The notes: a model not told the origin generated them from the sequence alone. A DNA stretch of 16,632 bases from an uncultured Eubacteriales bacterium (GCA_900542615.1 UQOG01000026.1:1-16632); one strand, 5' to 3'. Counted from the first letter of the stretch, positions 1 to 7,534 are shown. Program-made: numbers and translations.

Positions 1-878
1 ATGCACGAACGATTGCTTCTATGCTGTTATCCGATGCGGGCCTCAAACCCTACACGGACACAGCATACCACAATGAGGAGCTAAAGTCACTGACCAGATA
101 CCGTTTTGACAAGGTGAAAGAACGCGCCAAGCTGAAAAGCTCTATTTCCCGATTGGTCTGCATCCTGTTCCCCGAACTGGAAAAGCTCGTTCCGTCTCTA
201 CATATTGCCTCTGTCTACGCCCTGCTGGCGGAGTTTCCCGGTGCCAAACAGATTGCCGCTGCCCATTTGACGAGGCTGAAAGCACTGCTTGAAACGGCTT
301 CCAAAGGCCACTACAAGCGGGACATGGCTCTTGAAATCCGAGATGCTGCCAGAAACTCTATTGGCTCCTGGATGCCCGCCAAGTCTCTTGAATTGCAGCA
401 CACCATCCGGCTCATCCGAGAGCTGGACGACGAAATCGTTGAAATTGAAGAGCAGATTCAAGCCATTATGGATGAACTTAATTCTCCCATTACCACGATC
501 CCAGGGCTTGGATTCCGAATGGCCGCCATGATCTTTGCTGAGGTTGGCGACTTCAACCGTTTTGATTCCCCGGACAAGCTATTGGCTTATGCCGGGATGT
601 CTCCCTCTACTTACCAGTCCGGGCAGCTCAAGAATTGTTACCCACACATGGAAAAGCGTGGCTCTCGATACCTACGCTACGCCCTTTACAACGCGACCAA
701 GTATGTCTGCCACTGGGACCCGACCTTTGCTGCCTATCTTGCTAAGAAGCGGGCGGAGGGCAAGCACTACAATGTCGCTCTTTCTCACGCTGCCAAAAAG
801 TTGGTTCGTCTGATATTTGCCATGGAGAAATCCAGGCGGCCATATTGCTTAGCGGCTTGCGTGCAACTACTCGAATAG
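1..878 (+). CDS. IS110-family transposase, 5' end cut by window edge
   Basis: The reading frame is open from base 3 to the TAG at 876-878, so the N-terminal part of the DEDD (RuvC-like) domain lies outside the window; the ATG at 21 is internal. The visible part holds a long charged helical middle region (about residues 90-150 counted from that ATG) and then the C-terminal transposase_20 type domain, with PGLGFRMAAMIFAEVGDF, LLAYAGMSPSTYQSG and GSRYLRYALYNATKY. In the IS110 family the serine in the SG motif is the known catalytic serine of this second domain. These enzymes are RNA-guided recombinases that use a bridge RNA encoded in a non-coding end of the element. Base composition is clearly less GC-rich than the rest of the window, which fits recent acquisition. 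The family is certain; completeness cannot be judged. Confidence 0.93.
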   Translation, partial: ARTIASMLLSDAGLKPYTDTAYHNEELKSLTRYRFDKVKERAKLKSSISRLVCILFPELEKLVPSLHIASVYALLAEFPGAKQIAAAHLTRLKALLETASKGHYKRDMALEIRDAARNSIGSWMPAKSLELQHTIRLIRELDDEIVEIEEQIQAIMDELNSPITTIPGLGFRMAAMIFAEVGDFNRFDSPDKLLAYAGMSPSTYQSGQLKNCYPHMEKRGSRYLRYALYNATKYVCHWDPTFAAYLAKKRAEGKHYNVALSHAAKKLVRLIFAMEKSRRPYCLAACVQLLE

Positions 879-983
879 CCAGCAGGGGTCTGACAAGACT
901 TCAGCTTTGCTATACCCTTTCTGAGACATCTTTTCTCTTCACCACCATTCATTTTGTGGGTTGACACTTAATAGTTAATCTTT

Positions 984-1057
984 TTGACAAGCATATAGGT
1001 CATTTTGACAATTTTATTTGTCAAACATAGGATAACATTGACAAAGATCCTTGTCAA
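984..1057. repeat. Two perfect palindromes TTGACAA-N6-TTGTCAA, 33 bp apart
   Basis: Palindrome one spans 1005-1024 and palindrome two spans 1038-1057. Each has perfect 7-bp arms and a different 6-bp centre (TTTTAT and AGATCC), so the arms rather than the centres are conserved. A further single half-site TTGACAA lies at 984-990 and a related TTGACAC at 961-967. The 33-bp period is close to three helical turns, as expected for cooperative binding of a dimeric repressor. Alternatively these could be RNA hairpins or end-binding sites of the insertion sequence. Confidence 0.6.
1005..1033 (+). promoter_or_regulatory. Candidate promoter overlapping the TTGACAA palindromes
   Basis: TTGACA at 1005-1010, a 17-bp spacer and TAGGAT at 1028-1033. 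The -35 box is the left arm of the first palindrome and the second palindrome would cover the transcription start, which is a typical repressor layout. The -10 box matches consensus at only four of six positions. The leader to the ATG at 1220 would be long (about 180 bases). Confidence 0.35.
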
Positions 1058-1219
1058 GAGGGTTTAGAAATATTTTTGTTCCAGGGCTTCGGCATGGAAA
1101 AGCGGGCGCGATTCCCGGGCCAAAAAAATTTTTTTGCGATATTGCAACCTTGGGCCATGCTCATGCGTTCTATGGATGAAACACAAAAACGACAACGAAA
1201 CGAAAGGATCACGATAACC

Positions 1220-1942
1220 ATGAAACGCATTGTACTCTTTGTTTTGACCGCCACGCTCCTGCTCAGCGCCGTGCCTGCCCTGGCTGCCTCCGGCTCCCTG
1301 GTACAGGCGGAAGGCACCATCACCGCGGTGGATACCGCCAACAACCAGATCACCGTCACCCTGTCCGACAAGAGCGAAATGGTCTTTAACGTAAGCGGCT
1401 CCACCCTGTTTTTGAGCGCCAAGGACGGCAGCAATCTTGCCCTGAAGGATCTGGCGGCCGGCATGACCTTCACCGCCTTCCACAGCGCGGCCACCACCCG
1501 GAGCCTGCCCCCCCAAAGCGCCCTGCACACCATGATCGTGGCCAAGAGCAGCAGCGAGGACTTCGCCCATGCTTTCACCGTGCAGAGCGTGGAAAGCAGC
1601 AACAATGGCCTGGACCTGCTCAACGACAAGGGGGACACCATTCTGCATGTAAGCAGCGCCACCAGCGTATACACCCTGGGGGAAACCGGCCTGGTAGCGG
1701 CCAAAGCCGCCGACATCCAGGCGGGCGCCCGGCTGATCGCCTGGTATGACGTGGTGGCCATGAGCTATCCCGGCCAGGCCAATCCCTCCAAGGTCCTGGT
1801 GCTGTCCTTTGGCGACGGCAACAGCCCCTCCATTCCCCCCAAGACCGGCGACGCGGTGAGCGATACCCTGGCCTTCTCGGTGATCGCCCTGTCCCTGGTG
1901 GGCCTGGCCGCCTGGACCATCCAAGCCCGCAAGGAAAAATAA
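1220..1942 (+). CDS. Exported protein with PPKTG sorting-like C-terminus
   Basis: The 240-residue product has a signal peptide (KR, then a hydrophobic core, cleavage probably after ALA at residue 22). The ectodomain has two similar beta-rich halves, about residues 26-110 and 118-197. Each has an ITAV/VQSV-type strand, a charged turn, a VSGST/VSSAT motif and an 'L-D-AG' or 'DIQAGA' segment, resembling the small beta-barrel repeats of DUF5666-like proteins. It ends in IPPKTGD (206-211), a hydrophobic helix (about 213-233) and a basic tail ARKEK. This resembles an LPXTG-type sortase signal with P instead of L, or is simply a membrane anchor. The start at 1220 is preferred over the upstream in-frame ATG at 1076 because AAAGGA lies 11 bases before it and the signal peptide begins there. 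The function is not recognised. It forms a single-gene unit closed by its own terminator. Confidence 0.8.
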   Translation: MKRIVLFVLTATLLLSAVPALAASGSLVQAEGTITAVDTANNQITVTLSDKSEMVFNVSGSTLFLSAKDGSNLALKDLAAGMTFTAFHSAATTRSLPPQSALHTMIVAKSSSEDFAHAFTVQSVESSNNGLDLLNDKGDTILHVSSATSVYTLGETGLVAAKAADIQAGARLIAWYDVVAMSYPGQANPSKVLVLSFGDGNSPSIPPKTGDAVSDTLAFSVIALSLVGLAAWTIQARKEK

Positions 1943-1959
1943 GCCAGCCATGTACCCTT

Positions 1960-1990
1960 GCGCCTCCGCCCAGCGGAGGCGCTTTGTTTG
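1960..1990 (+). terminator. Intrinsic terminator of the PPKTG protein gene
   Basis: Perfect 10-bp stem GCGCCTCCGC (1960-1969) with GCGGAGGCGC (1973-1982), 3-base loop, followed by TTTGTTTGATTTTG. It lies 17 bases after the stop codon. Confidence 0.9.
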
Positions 1991-2027
1991 ATTTTGTCTG
2001 GCTGTCTTGGCTTTGGCGTTTTTCTCA

Positions 2028-2055
2028 TTGACAACGCCGGGGCCTATGCTATAAT
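2028..2055 (+). promoter_or_regulatory. Sigma-A promoter of thrS
   Basis: TTGACA (2028-2033), 16-bp spacer, TATAAT (2050-2055), with an extended -10 TG at 2047-2048. Both hexamers match consensus fully. The predicted start near 2062 sits just before T-box stem I. Confidence 0.9.
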
Positions 2056-2061
2056 GATATT

Positions 2062-2285
2062 TGAAGAGGATTGCGGAATGAACGGGCCGGCCCTCGCCCC
2101 CCCCACTGCATCGTAGAGAGGAGCTTCCCCTGGCTGTAAGGGCTCCATGCAGGGCGAGCTGCCTACCACCCCGGGACCGCAAGGGGTTGCACCCCGTATC
2201 GTGCGCTTTAAGTGGGTCTTTTCCAAACAGGGTGGGACCGCGGACATGGTTTGTTCGTCCCTGGCGTTGCCAGGGGCGTTTTTTA
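2062..2285 (+). promoter_or_regulatory. T-box riboswitch, threonine-specific, controlling thrS
   Basis: The leader shows the T-box signature AGGGTGGGACCGCGG at 2229-2243, which pairs with the acceptor end of uncharged tRNA. Stem I is recognisable by GCGG (2073-2076) with CCGC (2177-2180), CTCGCCC (2093-2099) with GGGCGAG (2152-2158), and the distal AGAGAG (2115-2120) and GGCTGTAAG (2132-2140) motifs. The likely specifier is ACC (2165-2167) followed by A, a threonine codon, in agreement with the gene downstream. GGGG (2183-2186) with CCCC (2192-2195) forms a further small hairpin. Binding of uncharged tRNA-Thr should stabilise the antiterminator and allow thrS expression. Confidence 0.95.
2256..2285 (+). 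terminator. Regulated terminator of the thrS T-box leader
   Basis: CGTCCCTGGC (2256-2265), loop GTT, GCCAGGGGCG (2269-2278), with one T-G pair, followed by six T residues. It is mutually exclusive with the antiterminator built around the T-box sequence. Confidence 0.92.
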
Positions 2286-2310
2286 TTGTAAATTTAATGG
2301 AGGTATCAAT

Positions 2311-4224
2311 ATGAACATTACGCTACCGGATGGCAGCATCCACCAATATCAGGACGGCATGACGGCCTTTGACATCGCCGCCGACATCTCCCCCCGCCTG
2401 CGCAAGGCCACCCTGGCCGCGGAGCTGGACGGCCAGCGGATCGACGCCTTTGCCCCCATCCATGGGGACCATAGCCTCAAGCTCCTCACCTTCGCCGATG
2501 AAAACGGCCGCTGGGCTTTCCGCCATACCGCTTCCCACATGCTGGCCCAGGCGGTAAAGCGGCTGTATCCCGATGTAAAATTCGCCATTGGCCCCGCCAT
2601 TGAAAACGGCTTCTATTACGACTTCGATACCCCGGAAGGCTTCTCCTTCTCCCCGGAGGATCTTGCCGCCATCGAAAAGGAAATGGCCAAGATCGCCGCG
2701 GAAAACCTGCCCCTGCACCGGTTTGAGCTGCCCCGGGAAGAGGCCATCGCCTATATGGAACAGCGCAACGAGCCCTATAAGGTGGAGCTGATCCGGGATC
2801 TGCCCGAGGACGCTGTCATCAGCTTTTACGAGCAGGGGGAGTTTACCGACCTGTGCGCCGGCCCCCATGTGGAAAGCACGGGCAAGGTGAAAAACATCAA
2901 GCTCATGAGCGTGGCCGGCGCCTATTGGCGGGGCAGCGAAAAAAACAAGATGCTCCAGCGGATCTACGGCACGGCCTTTGAAAAGAAGGCAGACCTGGAC
3001 GAATACCTGTTCCGCATCGAGGAAGCCAAAAAGCGGGATCACCGGAAGCTGGGCCGGGAGCTGGATCTGTTCGATATCCATGATGAAGGCCCTGGGTTCC
3101 CCTTCTTTTATCCCAACGGCATGATCCTGCGCAACCAGTTGGAAGCCTTCTGGCGAGAGCAGCATGAGGCTCGGGGCTACAAGGAGATCCGTACCCCCAT
3201 GATCCTCAACCGGGATCTTTGGATCCGCTCCGGCCATTGGGATCATTACAAAAACAACATGTATTTTACCAAAATCGACGACATGGACTATGCCATCAAG
3301 CCCATGAACTGCCCTGGCTCCATCCTCACCTATAAGCGGAAGATCTATTCCTACCGGGATCTGCCGGAACGGCTGGGCGAGCTGGGCCTGGTGCACCGCC
3401 ATGAGCTTTCCGGCGCCCTGCACGGCCTGATGCGGGTACGCTGCTTTACCCAGGACGACGCCCACATCTTCATGACCCCGGACCAGATCAAAGGGGAGAT
3501 CCTGGGGGTCATCGATAAGTTCCAGTGCTTCTACGACACCTTTGGCTTCAAGTACACCGTAGAGCTCTCCACCCGGCCCGAGGATAGCATGGGCAGCGAC
3601 GAGCAGTGGGAGCAGGCCACCGAAGCCCTGGAGGAAGCCCTGAAGGCTTGCGGCCTGCCCTATGCCATCAACGAGGGGGACGGCGCCTTCTACGGCCCCA
3701 AGATCGACTTCCACCTGGAGGACGCCATCGGCCGTACCTGGCAGTGCGGCACCATCCAGCTGGATTTCCAGATGCCGGAGCGCTTCGATATCACCTATGT
3801 GGGCCCTGATGGGGAAAAGCATCGCCCCGTTATGATCCATACCGTGGTGTTCGGCTCCATCGAGCGGTTCATCGGCATCCTCACCGAGCACTGCGCCGGC
3901 GCCTTCCCCACCTGGGTGGCCCCCTTGCAGGTGAAGGTGCTCACCATCACCGGCCGGGCGGATGCGCGGGCCCAGGAGGTCTGCGGCATCCTCAAGAAGG
4001 CCGGGCTGCGGGCGGAGGCGGATCTGCGCAACGAGAAGATCGGCTTCAAGATCCGGGAAGCCCAGATGATGCGGGTGCCCTACATGGTGGTCATCGGCGA
4101 CAAGGAGATCGAGCAGGGCGTGGTGGCTGTTCGGGGCCGCAAGAAGGGCGACCTGGGCGTCATGCCCCTGGAGGATTTCATGGCCATGATCCAGGAGGAG
4201 ATCGCCTCCAAGGCCCGGGATTAA
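2311..4224 (+). CDS. thrS: Threonyl-tRNA synthetase
   Basis: Cytoplasmic class II aminoacyl-tRNA synthetase that charges tRNA-Thr. The 637-residue length is normal for the bacterial enzyme. An N-terminal TGS domain (about 1-61) is followed by the second editing domain with HxxxH at 72-76 and CxxxH at 182-186, the residues that hydrolyse mischarged Ser-tRNA-Thr. The catalytic core has zinc ligands C334 (MNCPGS), H385 (QDDAH) and H510 (VMIH), motif 2 around HRHELSG and RCFTQDD (363-383) and motif 3 GSIERFIG (515-522). The anticodon-binding domain covers about 535-637. The ATG at 2311 is chosen because GGAGG lies 7 bases upstream and the TGS domain begins there; the longer in-frame ORF from 2212 crosses the T-box and its terminator and is not real. 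It is expressed alone under T-box control. Confidence 0.99.
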   Translation: MNITLPDGSIHQYQDGMTAFDIAADISPRLRKATLAAELDGQRIDAFAPIHGDHSLKLLTFADENGRWAFRHTASHMLAQAVKRLYPDVKFAIGPAIENGFYYDFDTPEGFSFSPEDLAAIEKEMAKIAAENLPLHRFELPREEAIAYMEQRNEPYKVELIRDLPEDAVISFYEQGEFTDLCAGPHVESTGKVKNIKLMSVAGAYWRGSEKNKMLQRIYGTAFEKKADLDEYLFRIEEAKKRDHRKLGRELDLFDIHDEGPGFPFFYPNGMILRNQLEAFWREQHEARGYKEIRTPMILNRDLWIRSGHWDHYKNNMYFTKIDDMDYAIKPMNCPGSILTYKRKIYSYRDLPERLGELGLVHRHELSGALHGLMRVRCFTQDDAHIFMTPDQIKGEILGVIDKFQCFYDTFGFKYTVELSTRPEDSMGSDEQWEQATEALEEALKACGLPYAINEGDGAFYGPKIDFHLEDAIGRTWQCGTIQLDFQMPERFDITYVGPDGEKHRPVMIHTVVFGSIERFIGILTEHCAGAFPTWVAPLQVKVLTITGRADARAQEVCGILKKAGLRAEADLRNEKIGFKIREAQMMRVPYMVVIGDKEIEQGVVAVRGRKKGDLGVMPLEDFMAMIQEEIASKARD

Positions 4225-4449
4225 ACCCCTGGCCCCATTTGCCAACCATACAAGACAGCGGAACCTTCCGCTGCCTTGTTGCGTTTGCGCCGTTTTCCTT
4301 TGCCCATTGCCCGGGCAATGGACGGCCCTATGCTTTGCAACCCCGGCCCCGGTGTGCCCCATGAAGGGGCGGCCGGTCGCCCGCCAGCTTTTTGGCGGCG
4401 GGTCCAGCCCCGCGTCTTGCGTCCTGCCCGGCCTGGGGGGGCAGGACCG
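4225..4449. other. Convergent intergenic zone between thrS and btuD
   Basis: No gene is seen. Besides the thrS terminator it holds an 18-bp perfect palindrome CCATTGCCCGGGCAATGG (4304-4321), a hairpin CCCGCCAGC/GGCGGCGGG around 4380-4402, and GTCCTGCCC/GGGCAGGAC around 4420-4446. The last is the nearest hairpin downstream of btuD on the minus strand, but no clear T-run follows it. Confidence 0.5.
4251..4290 (+). terminator. Probable thrS terminator
   Basis: CAAG-A-CAGCGGA (4251-4262), loop ACCT, TCCGCTG-C-CTTG (4267-4278): an 11-bp stem with one A/C mismatch, followed by TTGCGTTTGCGCCGTTTT, a weak T-rich tract. It lies 26 bases after the thrS stop. Confidence 0.6.
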
Positions 4450-5223
4450 CTACGAGCCTTCCCCGGAAACCCAACCCCGGGCCAAGCGCTGCATCCAGGC
4501 GCAAACGTCCATCCCATAGGCCGCCTGTAGCCTAGGCCGGTCCAGAACCTGATCCACAGGCCCAAAGGCCGCCTGGCGGCCCGCCGCCAGCAGGAGGGCA
4601 TGGCTGCCAAAGGCGCGGGCCAGGCTCAGATCGTGTACCACGCTGATGGCCGCCCGGTTGGGGGCTGCGCGCAGCCAGCGGGCTATGCCGTCGAACAGCC
4701 GGCTTTGGTAGGGGATGTCCAAATGGTTTCCCGGCTCGTCCAGCAGCAACAGGTTGGGGTCCTGGGCCATGACCTGGGCCAGGAAGGCCCGCTGCAGCTC
4801 CCCGCCGGAAAGGGTCAGAATGGACCGATCCGCCAGCGCCTCCATGCCGGCGAAGCGAAGGGCTTGTTGGATCCTTTGGCCGGCCTGGGGGTCCTTGGGG
4901 AACAGCCGGCCCTGGCCGTGGGCATAGCGGCCCATGGCGGCCACCTGGGCCACGGTAAAGGCGGCGTAAGCGCCGGAATGCTGGGCCAAGACCCCCAGAT
5001 GCCTGGCCCGGTCCCGGGGGGACATGGCTTCCACCTCCCGGCCCAGGAGCCGGACCCTGCCCGCATGGGGGATGGACTGGGCAATGGCCCGCAGCAGGGT
5101 GGATTTTCCCGCCCCGTTGGGGCCTACGACCATCAGCCAATCCCCCGGGGATAGGGCGAAGCGTATATCCGCCAGAACGGTCTTGCGGCCATAGGCGGCG
5201 GTCAGGCCATCGACTTTCAGCAT
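4450..5223 (-). CDS. btuD: ABC transporter ATPase, cobalamin importer (BtuD/FecE type)
   Basis: The 257-residue protein energises cobalamin import at the inner face of the membrane. Walker A GPNGAGKST is at 34-42, the Q-loop glutamine at 81, the signature LSGGE at 138-142, Walker B LLLLDEP at 158-164 and the H-loop histidine at 197. The order and the D-loop GNHLD are typical of the FecE/BtuD group. Translation starts at 5223, inside the end of the permease gene (7-base overlap), with AGGAGG at 5235-5240, so the two are probably translationally coupled. It is the last gene of the btuF-btuC-btuD unit. A longer upstream frame is open but overlaps the permease and is not coding. Cobalamin rather than iron-siderophore specificity is inferred from the B12 riboswitch; the protein alone would not decide it. 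Confidence 0.93.
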   Translation of the reverse strand: MLKVDGLTAAYGRKTVLADIRFALSPGDWLMVVGPNGAGKSTLLRAIAQSIPHAGRVRLLGREVEAMSPRDRARHLGVLAQHSGAYAAFTVAQVAAMGRYAHGQGRLFPKDPQAGQRIQQALRFAGMEALADRSILTLSGGELQRAFLAQVMAQDPNLLLLDEPGNHLDIPYQSRLFDGIARWLRAAPNRAAISVVHDLSLARAFGSHALLLAAGRQAAFGPVDQVLDRPRLQAAYGMDVCAWMQRLARGWVSGEGS

Positions 5224-6236
5224 CCTTGGTTTTTCCTCCTGGTCGTATAGAAAATGTACACGAACGCCCCCGCCCCCACCAGGGAGGTGACGGCCCCCAC
5301 CGGCAGCTCCAGGGGTCTTAGGAGCACCCGGGACAAAAGGTCTGCCAGCAGCAAAAAGGTGGCGCCAAAGCAGGCGGCGCCGGGCAAAAGGCGGCTGTGA
5401 TCCGGGCCCAGGAGCCTGCGGGTCATATGGGGCACCAGCAGCCCCACAAAGCCGATGCCGCCGCCCACGGCCACGCTTACGCCGGTCAAGGCCGCCACGC
5501 AAAATAGGACCCGCAGCTTGCAGCTTCGCACGTTCACCCCCAGGTTGCCCGCCTGCTCCTCCCCCAGGGTAAAGGCGTTGAGCTCCCGGGCGGTGAAATA
5601 TAGGGCCCCGCCCGCCAGGGCCAATGCGGCCGCCAGCAGGGCCGCCTGGGCGTAGTCGCTGCCCTGCAGGCTGCCCATGGTCCAGAAGGTAATGGAGCGG
5701 AGCTTTTCCGGGAACAGCAGCGACACCAGGCTGGTCAAGCTGGTGGCCAGCATGGAAAACATCACCCCCAGCAGGATCACGGTCTGGGTGGCGAGGCCGC
5801 CGTCCAGCCGGGCGGCCAGCCCCAGGATGAGCAGCAGGGAGAGGAAGGCGAACAGGATGGCCATTGCCGCCGTGCCGCCGATGGGCAGGCCGGGGAGCTG
5901 GACGCCCAGGGCGATGGCCAGCACAGCCCCCAGGGAGGCGCCGGAGGCCACCCCCAGGGTGGAGCCGTCCGCCAGGGGGTTGCGCAAAAGCCCCTGCATG
6001 GCTGCGCCGGCCAGGGATAGGGCCGCCCCCACCAGCGCCACGCACAGGGTACGGGGCAGGCGCACATCCAGCAGGATGGCCCCGGGCAGCCCCTGGGGGA
6101 TGGGCTGTCCCAGCAGGGCGTTCCACAATACCCGCAGGGTATCCCCCAGGGGGATGTCCACGCTCCCCCAGCAAACGCTCATCAGCCAAGCCCCGGCCAG
6201 CCCGGCGCCAAAGGCCAGCGGTATGGCCCGTTTCAT
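5217..6236 (-). CDS. btuC: FecCD-family permease, cobalamin importer BtuC
   Basis: A 339-residue polytopic membrane protein with about ten hydrophobic segments, the normal length and pattern for type II importer permeases. Family marks include the early DVRLPRTLCVALVGAALSLAG region (about 57-77), MQGLLRNPLADGSTLG and, late in the protein, GGGIGFVGLLVPHMTRRLLG with DHSRLLP, the conserved cytoplasmic coupling region that contacts the ATPase. The start ATG overlaps the stop of btuF by four bases (ATGA at 6233-6236), and the stop overlaps the btuD start, so the three genes are tightly coupled. It is controlled by the cobalamin riboswitch at the head of the unit. Confidence 0.94.
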   Translation of the reverse strand: MKRAIPLAFGAGLAGAWLMSVCWGSVDIPLGDTLRVLWNALLGQPIPQGLPGAILLDVRLPRTLCVALVGAALSLAGAAMQGLLRNPLADGSTLGVASGASLGAVLAIALGVQLPGLPIGGTAAMAILFAFLSLLLILGLAARLDGGLATQTVILLGVMFSMLATSLTSLVSLLFPEKLRSITFWTMGSLQGSDYAQAALLAAALALAGGALYFTARELNAFTLGEEQAGNLGVNVRSCKLRVLFCVAALTGVSVAVGGGIGFVGLLVPHMTRRLLGPDHSRLLPGAACFGATFLLLADLLSRVLLRPLELPVGAVTSLVGAGAFVYIFYTTRRKNQGC

Positions 6237-7180
6237 GGGTTCGCCGGGGCGGCCCCGTATACGCCGTCAAACAGGCTTTGGGCTCCCTCCGCCAGCCGGG
6301 GGCCGGGCCTGGTCAGGGCGTTGGAGTCCAGCCAAAGCACCTGTCCCCGTTGGAGGGCCTTCAGCCCCTCCCAGCCCTTGCGAGCCAGGATCTCCTCCAC
6401 CGGGGAGCTGCCGTCGGCGGCCGCCATGCCCAGGGTCACGATATAGTCCGGGTCCCGCTCCAGCACCTGCTCCTGGGAGATCTGGGCCCAGCCCTCCACG
6501 TCGCCAAAGGCGTTTTCCAGGCCCAGCATGGCGGCAATCTCATCTAAAAAGGTGCCCTTTCCCCCGGTCCACAGCCCCCATTCCAGGGGGGAGGTCTCAA
6601 AATAGACCGTCCCGCCGGTCCCCAGTTCCGCCGCCTGGGCGGACAGGTCCGCAAAGGACGCCTGCATGGTCTGGATCAAGGCGTCGGCTTCCGGCGTTTT
6701 GCCCACCACCTGGCCGATCAGCGCAATGGCCTGGTACACCCCCTGGATGTCCTGGGCGTTTAGGGATACCACCTGGATGCCCGCATGTTCCAGGGCCGCT
6801 ACCTGCTCCTTGCTCTGGGCCATGATGGTCATAAATACCACCTGGGGCTCCAGGGCCAGGATCTGCTCCAGGTTGGTCTCCTCCCCCGTGCCCACCTGGG
6901 GGACGGCCTGCACCTGGGCCGGATAGTCGCAATACATGCCCCGGCCCACCAGGGCGTCCCCCGCCCCCAGGGCATACAGGATCTCGCAATCCGAGGGGGC
7001 CAGCGCCACCACCCGCTCCGCCGGGGCGTCCAGGGCGATCTGCCGCCCCAGCATATCCGTCGCCTGAATCGGCTGGCCGCTTGCCGCCTCCGCGGGGGCG
7101 GCCCCGCAGCCCGCCAGCATGAGGATGGCCAACGCCAGGGCCCCCAGGGCGCCGGCCTTTGCCTTTGCTTTTGCCTTCAT
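6233..7180 (-). CDS. btuF: Substrate-binding lipoprotein, cobalamin importer BtuF
   Basis: The 315-residue lipoprotein captures cobalamin outside the membrane and delivers it to BtuCD. The N-terminus is very basic (alternating K and A), followed by a hydrophobic helix and the lipobox LAGC with the lipidated cysteine at 25. The mature part is a helical-backbone periplasmic-binding fold: DMLGRQIALDAPAERVVALAPSDCEILYALGAGDALVG is the family's first domain signature, followed by YPAQVQAVPQVGTGEETNLEQILALEPQVVF. The start at 7180 is chosen over the longer frame (to 7294) because AAGGAG lies about 9 bases upstream and the lipoprotein signal begins there; the extension crosses the riboswitch terminator. 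Assignment to B12 rests on the riboswitch; heme and siderophore binders look similar. Confidence 0.9.
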   Translation of the reverse strand: MKAKAKAKAGALGALALAILMLAGCGAAPAEAASGQPIQATDMLGRQIALDAPAERVVALAPSDCEILYALGAGDALVGRGMYCDYPAQVQAVPQVGTGEETNLEQILALEPQVVFMTIMAQSKEQVAALEHAGIQVVSLNAQDIQGVYQAIALIGQVVGKTPEADALIQTMQASFADLSAQAAELGTGGTVYFETSPLEWGLWTGGKGTFLDEIAAMLGLENAFGDVEGWAQISQEQVLERDPDYIVTLGMAAADGSSPVEEILARKGWEGLKALQRGQVLWLDSNALTRPGPRLAEGAQSLFDGVYGAAPANP

Positions 7181-7202
7181 ATCCGGTTTCTCCTTTCCAA
7201 TT

Positions 7203-7236
7203 AAAAAAGCGTTCCGTCCCACCCGGGGCGCAACGC
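7203..7236 (-). terminator. Expression-platform terminator of the cobalamin riboswitch
   Basis: On the minus strand GCGTT and GCGCCCC-type arms (7225-7236) pair with GGGACG and AACGC (7209-7220), loop of four, 11 bp with a C/C mismatch, followed by six T residues (7208-7203). It ends just before the btuF ribosome binding site, so control is by premature termination. Confidence 0.88.
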
Positions 7237-7309
7237 AAACAAGGCGGGCTCCTTCCCAAAGGAAGCAGGCCGCTCCGCGATCAGCCATGCGCACCCCCAG
7301 ACGCAGATC

Positions 7310-7490
7310 CTACGGGCAGGCAGGTCTCCCGGCTTGGCTTCTTCCTACTGGGGCGCCTTCCCACCGGCTACGGCAGTGGCCTATGCCCCCTCGTCAGCTT
7401 CACGGTTACTGGGATAGCTTGGAAGTTGCATCCAATTCCCCCGGCGCAAACGCGCCGGCCCCCTTTGGGGCAACCTTGCTCCGTTTTCCT
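7310..7490 (-). promoter_or_regulatory. Cobalamin riboswitch upstream of btuFCD
   Basis: Read on the minus strand, the region contains the B12 box GCCACTG (7375-7381), preceded by AGCTGACGAGGGGGC and an upstream GGATGCAACTTCC element. It is followed by the typical 3' part GAAGCCAAGCCGGGAGACCTGCC near 7320-7342. These conserved blocks, in this order, define the cobalamin aptamer. It lies directly between the btuF promoter and a terminator, so bound B12 should shut off the importer. The exact 5' boundary is approximate. Confidence 0.93.
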
Positions 7491-7505
7491 TATTCCATTG
7501 GTTCC

Positions 7506-7534
7506 ATTATACCGGCCCCCGCTTGCGGGGTCAA
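7506..7534 (-). promoter_or_regulatory. Sigma-A promoter of the btuFCD unit
   Basis: Minus strand TTGACC (7534-7529), 17-bp spacer, TATAAT (7511-7506). The spacer contains a small perfect inverted repeat CCCCGC-TT-GCGGGG (7517-7530). The start site would be near 7499, just ahead of the cobalamin aptamer. Confidence 0.85.

Larger units (their letters stand above)
1..1075 (+). mobile_element. IS110-family insertion sequence, left part missing; right end tentative
   Basis: The transposase is followed by about 190 AT-rich bases before composition switches sharply to the GC-rich host type near 1075-1085. Members of this family usually lack obvious terminal inverted repeats, so the right boundary is placed only by this composition change. 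The non-coding stretch could be the element's right end, which in the IS1111 subgroup encodes the guide RNA, or it could be host promoter DNA for the downstream gene. Confidence 0.4.

Noticed and set aside
984..1057. CRISPR-like repeats
   Set aside because: The repeated units are 7-bp palindrome arms with 6-bp centres, too short, and no array or cas gene is present.
1122..1135. A7T7 tract as a terminator or origin element
   Set aside because: It is a simple A-tract/T-tract palindrome without a GC stem directly attached; at most a bent-DNA or spacer feature.
1054..2182. Minus-strand open frames opposite the PPKTG protein gene
   Set aside because: The plus-strand product has a clean signal peptide, anchor, ribosome binding site and terminator; the antisense frames have none.
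2212..2310. N-terminal extension of ThrRS
   Set aside because: The in-frame extension crosses the T-box and its terminator; the true start has GGAGG 7 bases upstream and begins the TGS domain.
2323..4362. 679-residue open frame antisense to thrS
   Set aside because: A shadow of a GC-rich gene: thrS has all catalytic residues on the other strand, and the antisense translation shows no domain.
4450..7180. Iron-siderophore or heme importer
   Set aside because: The proteins fit FecBCD/HmuTUV equally well, but a complete cobalamin riboswitch with terminator heads the unit, so B12 is the better call.
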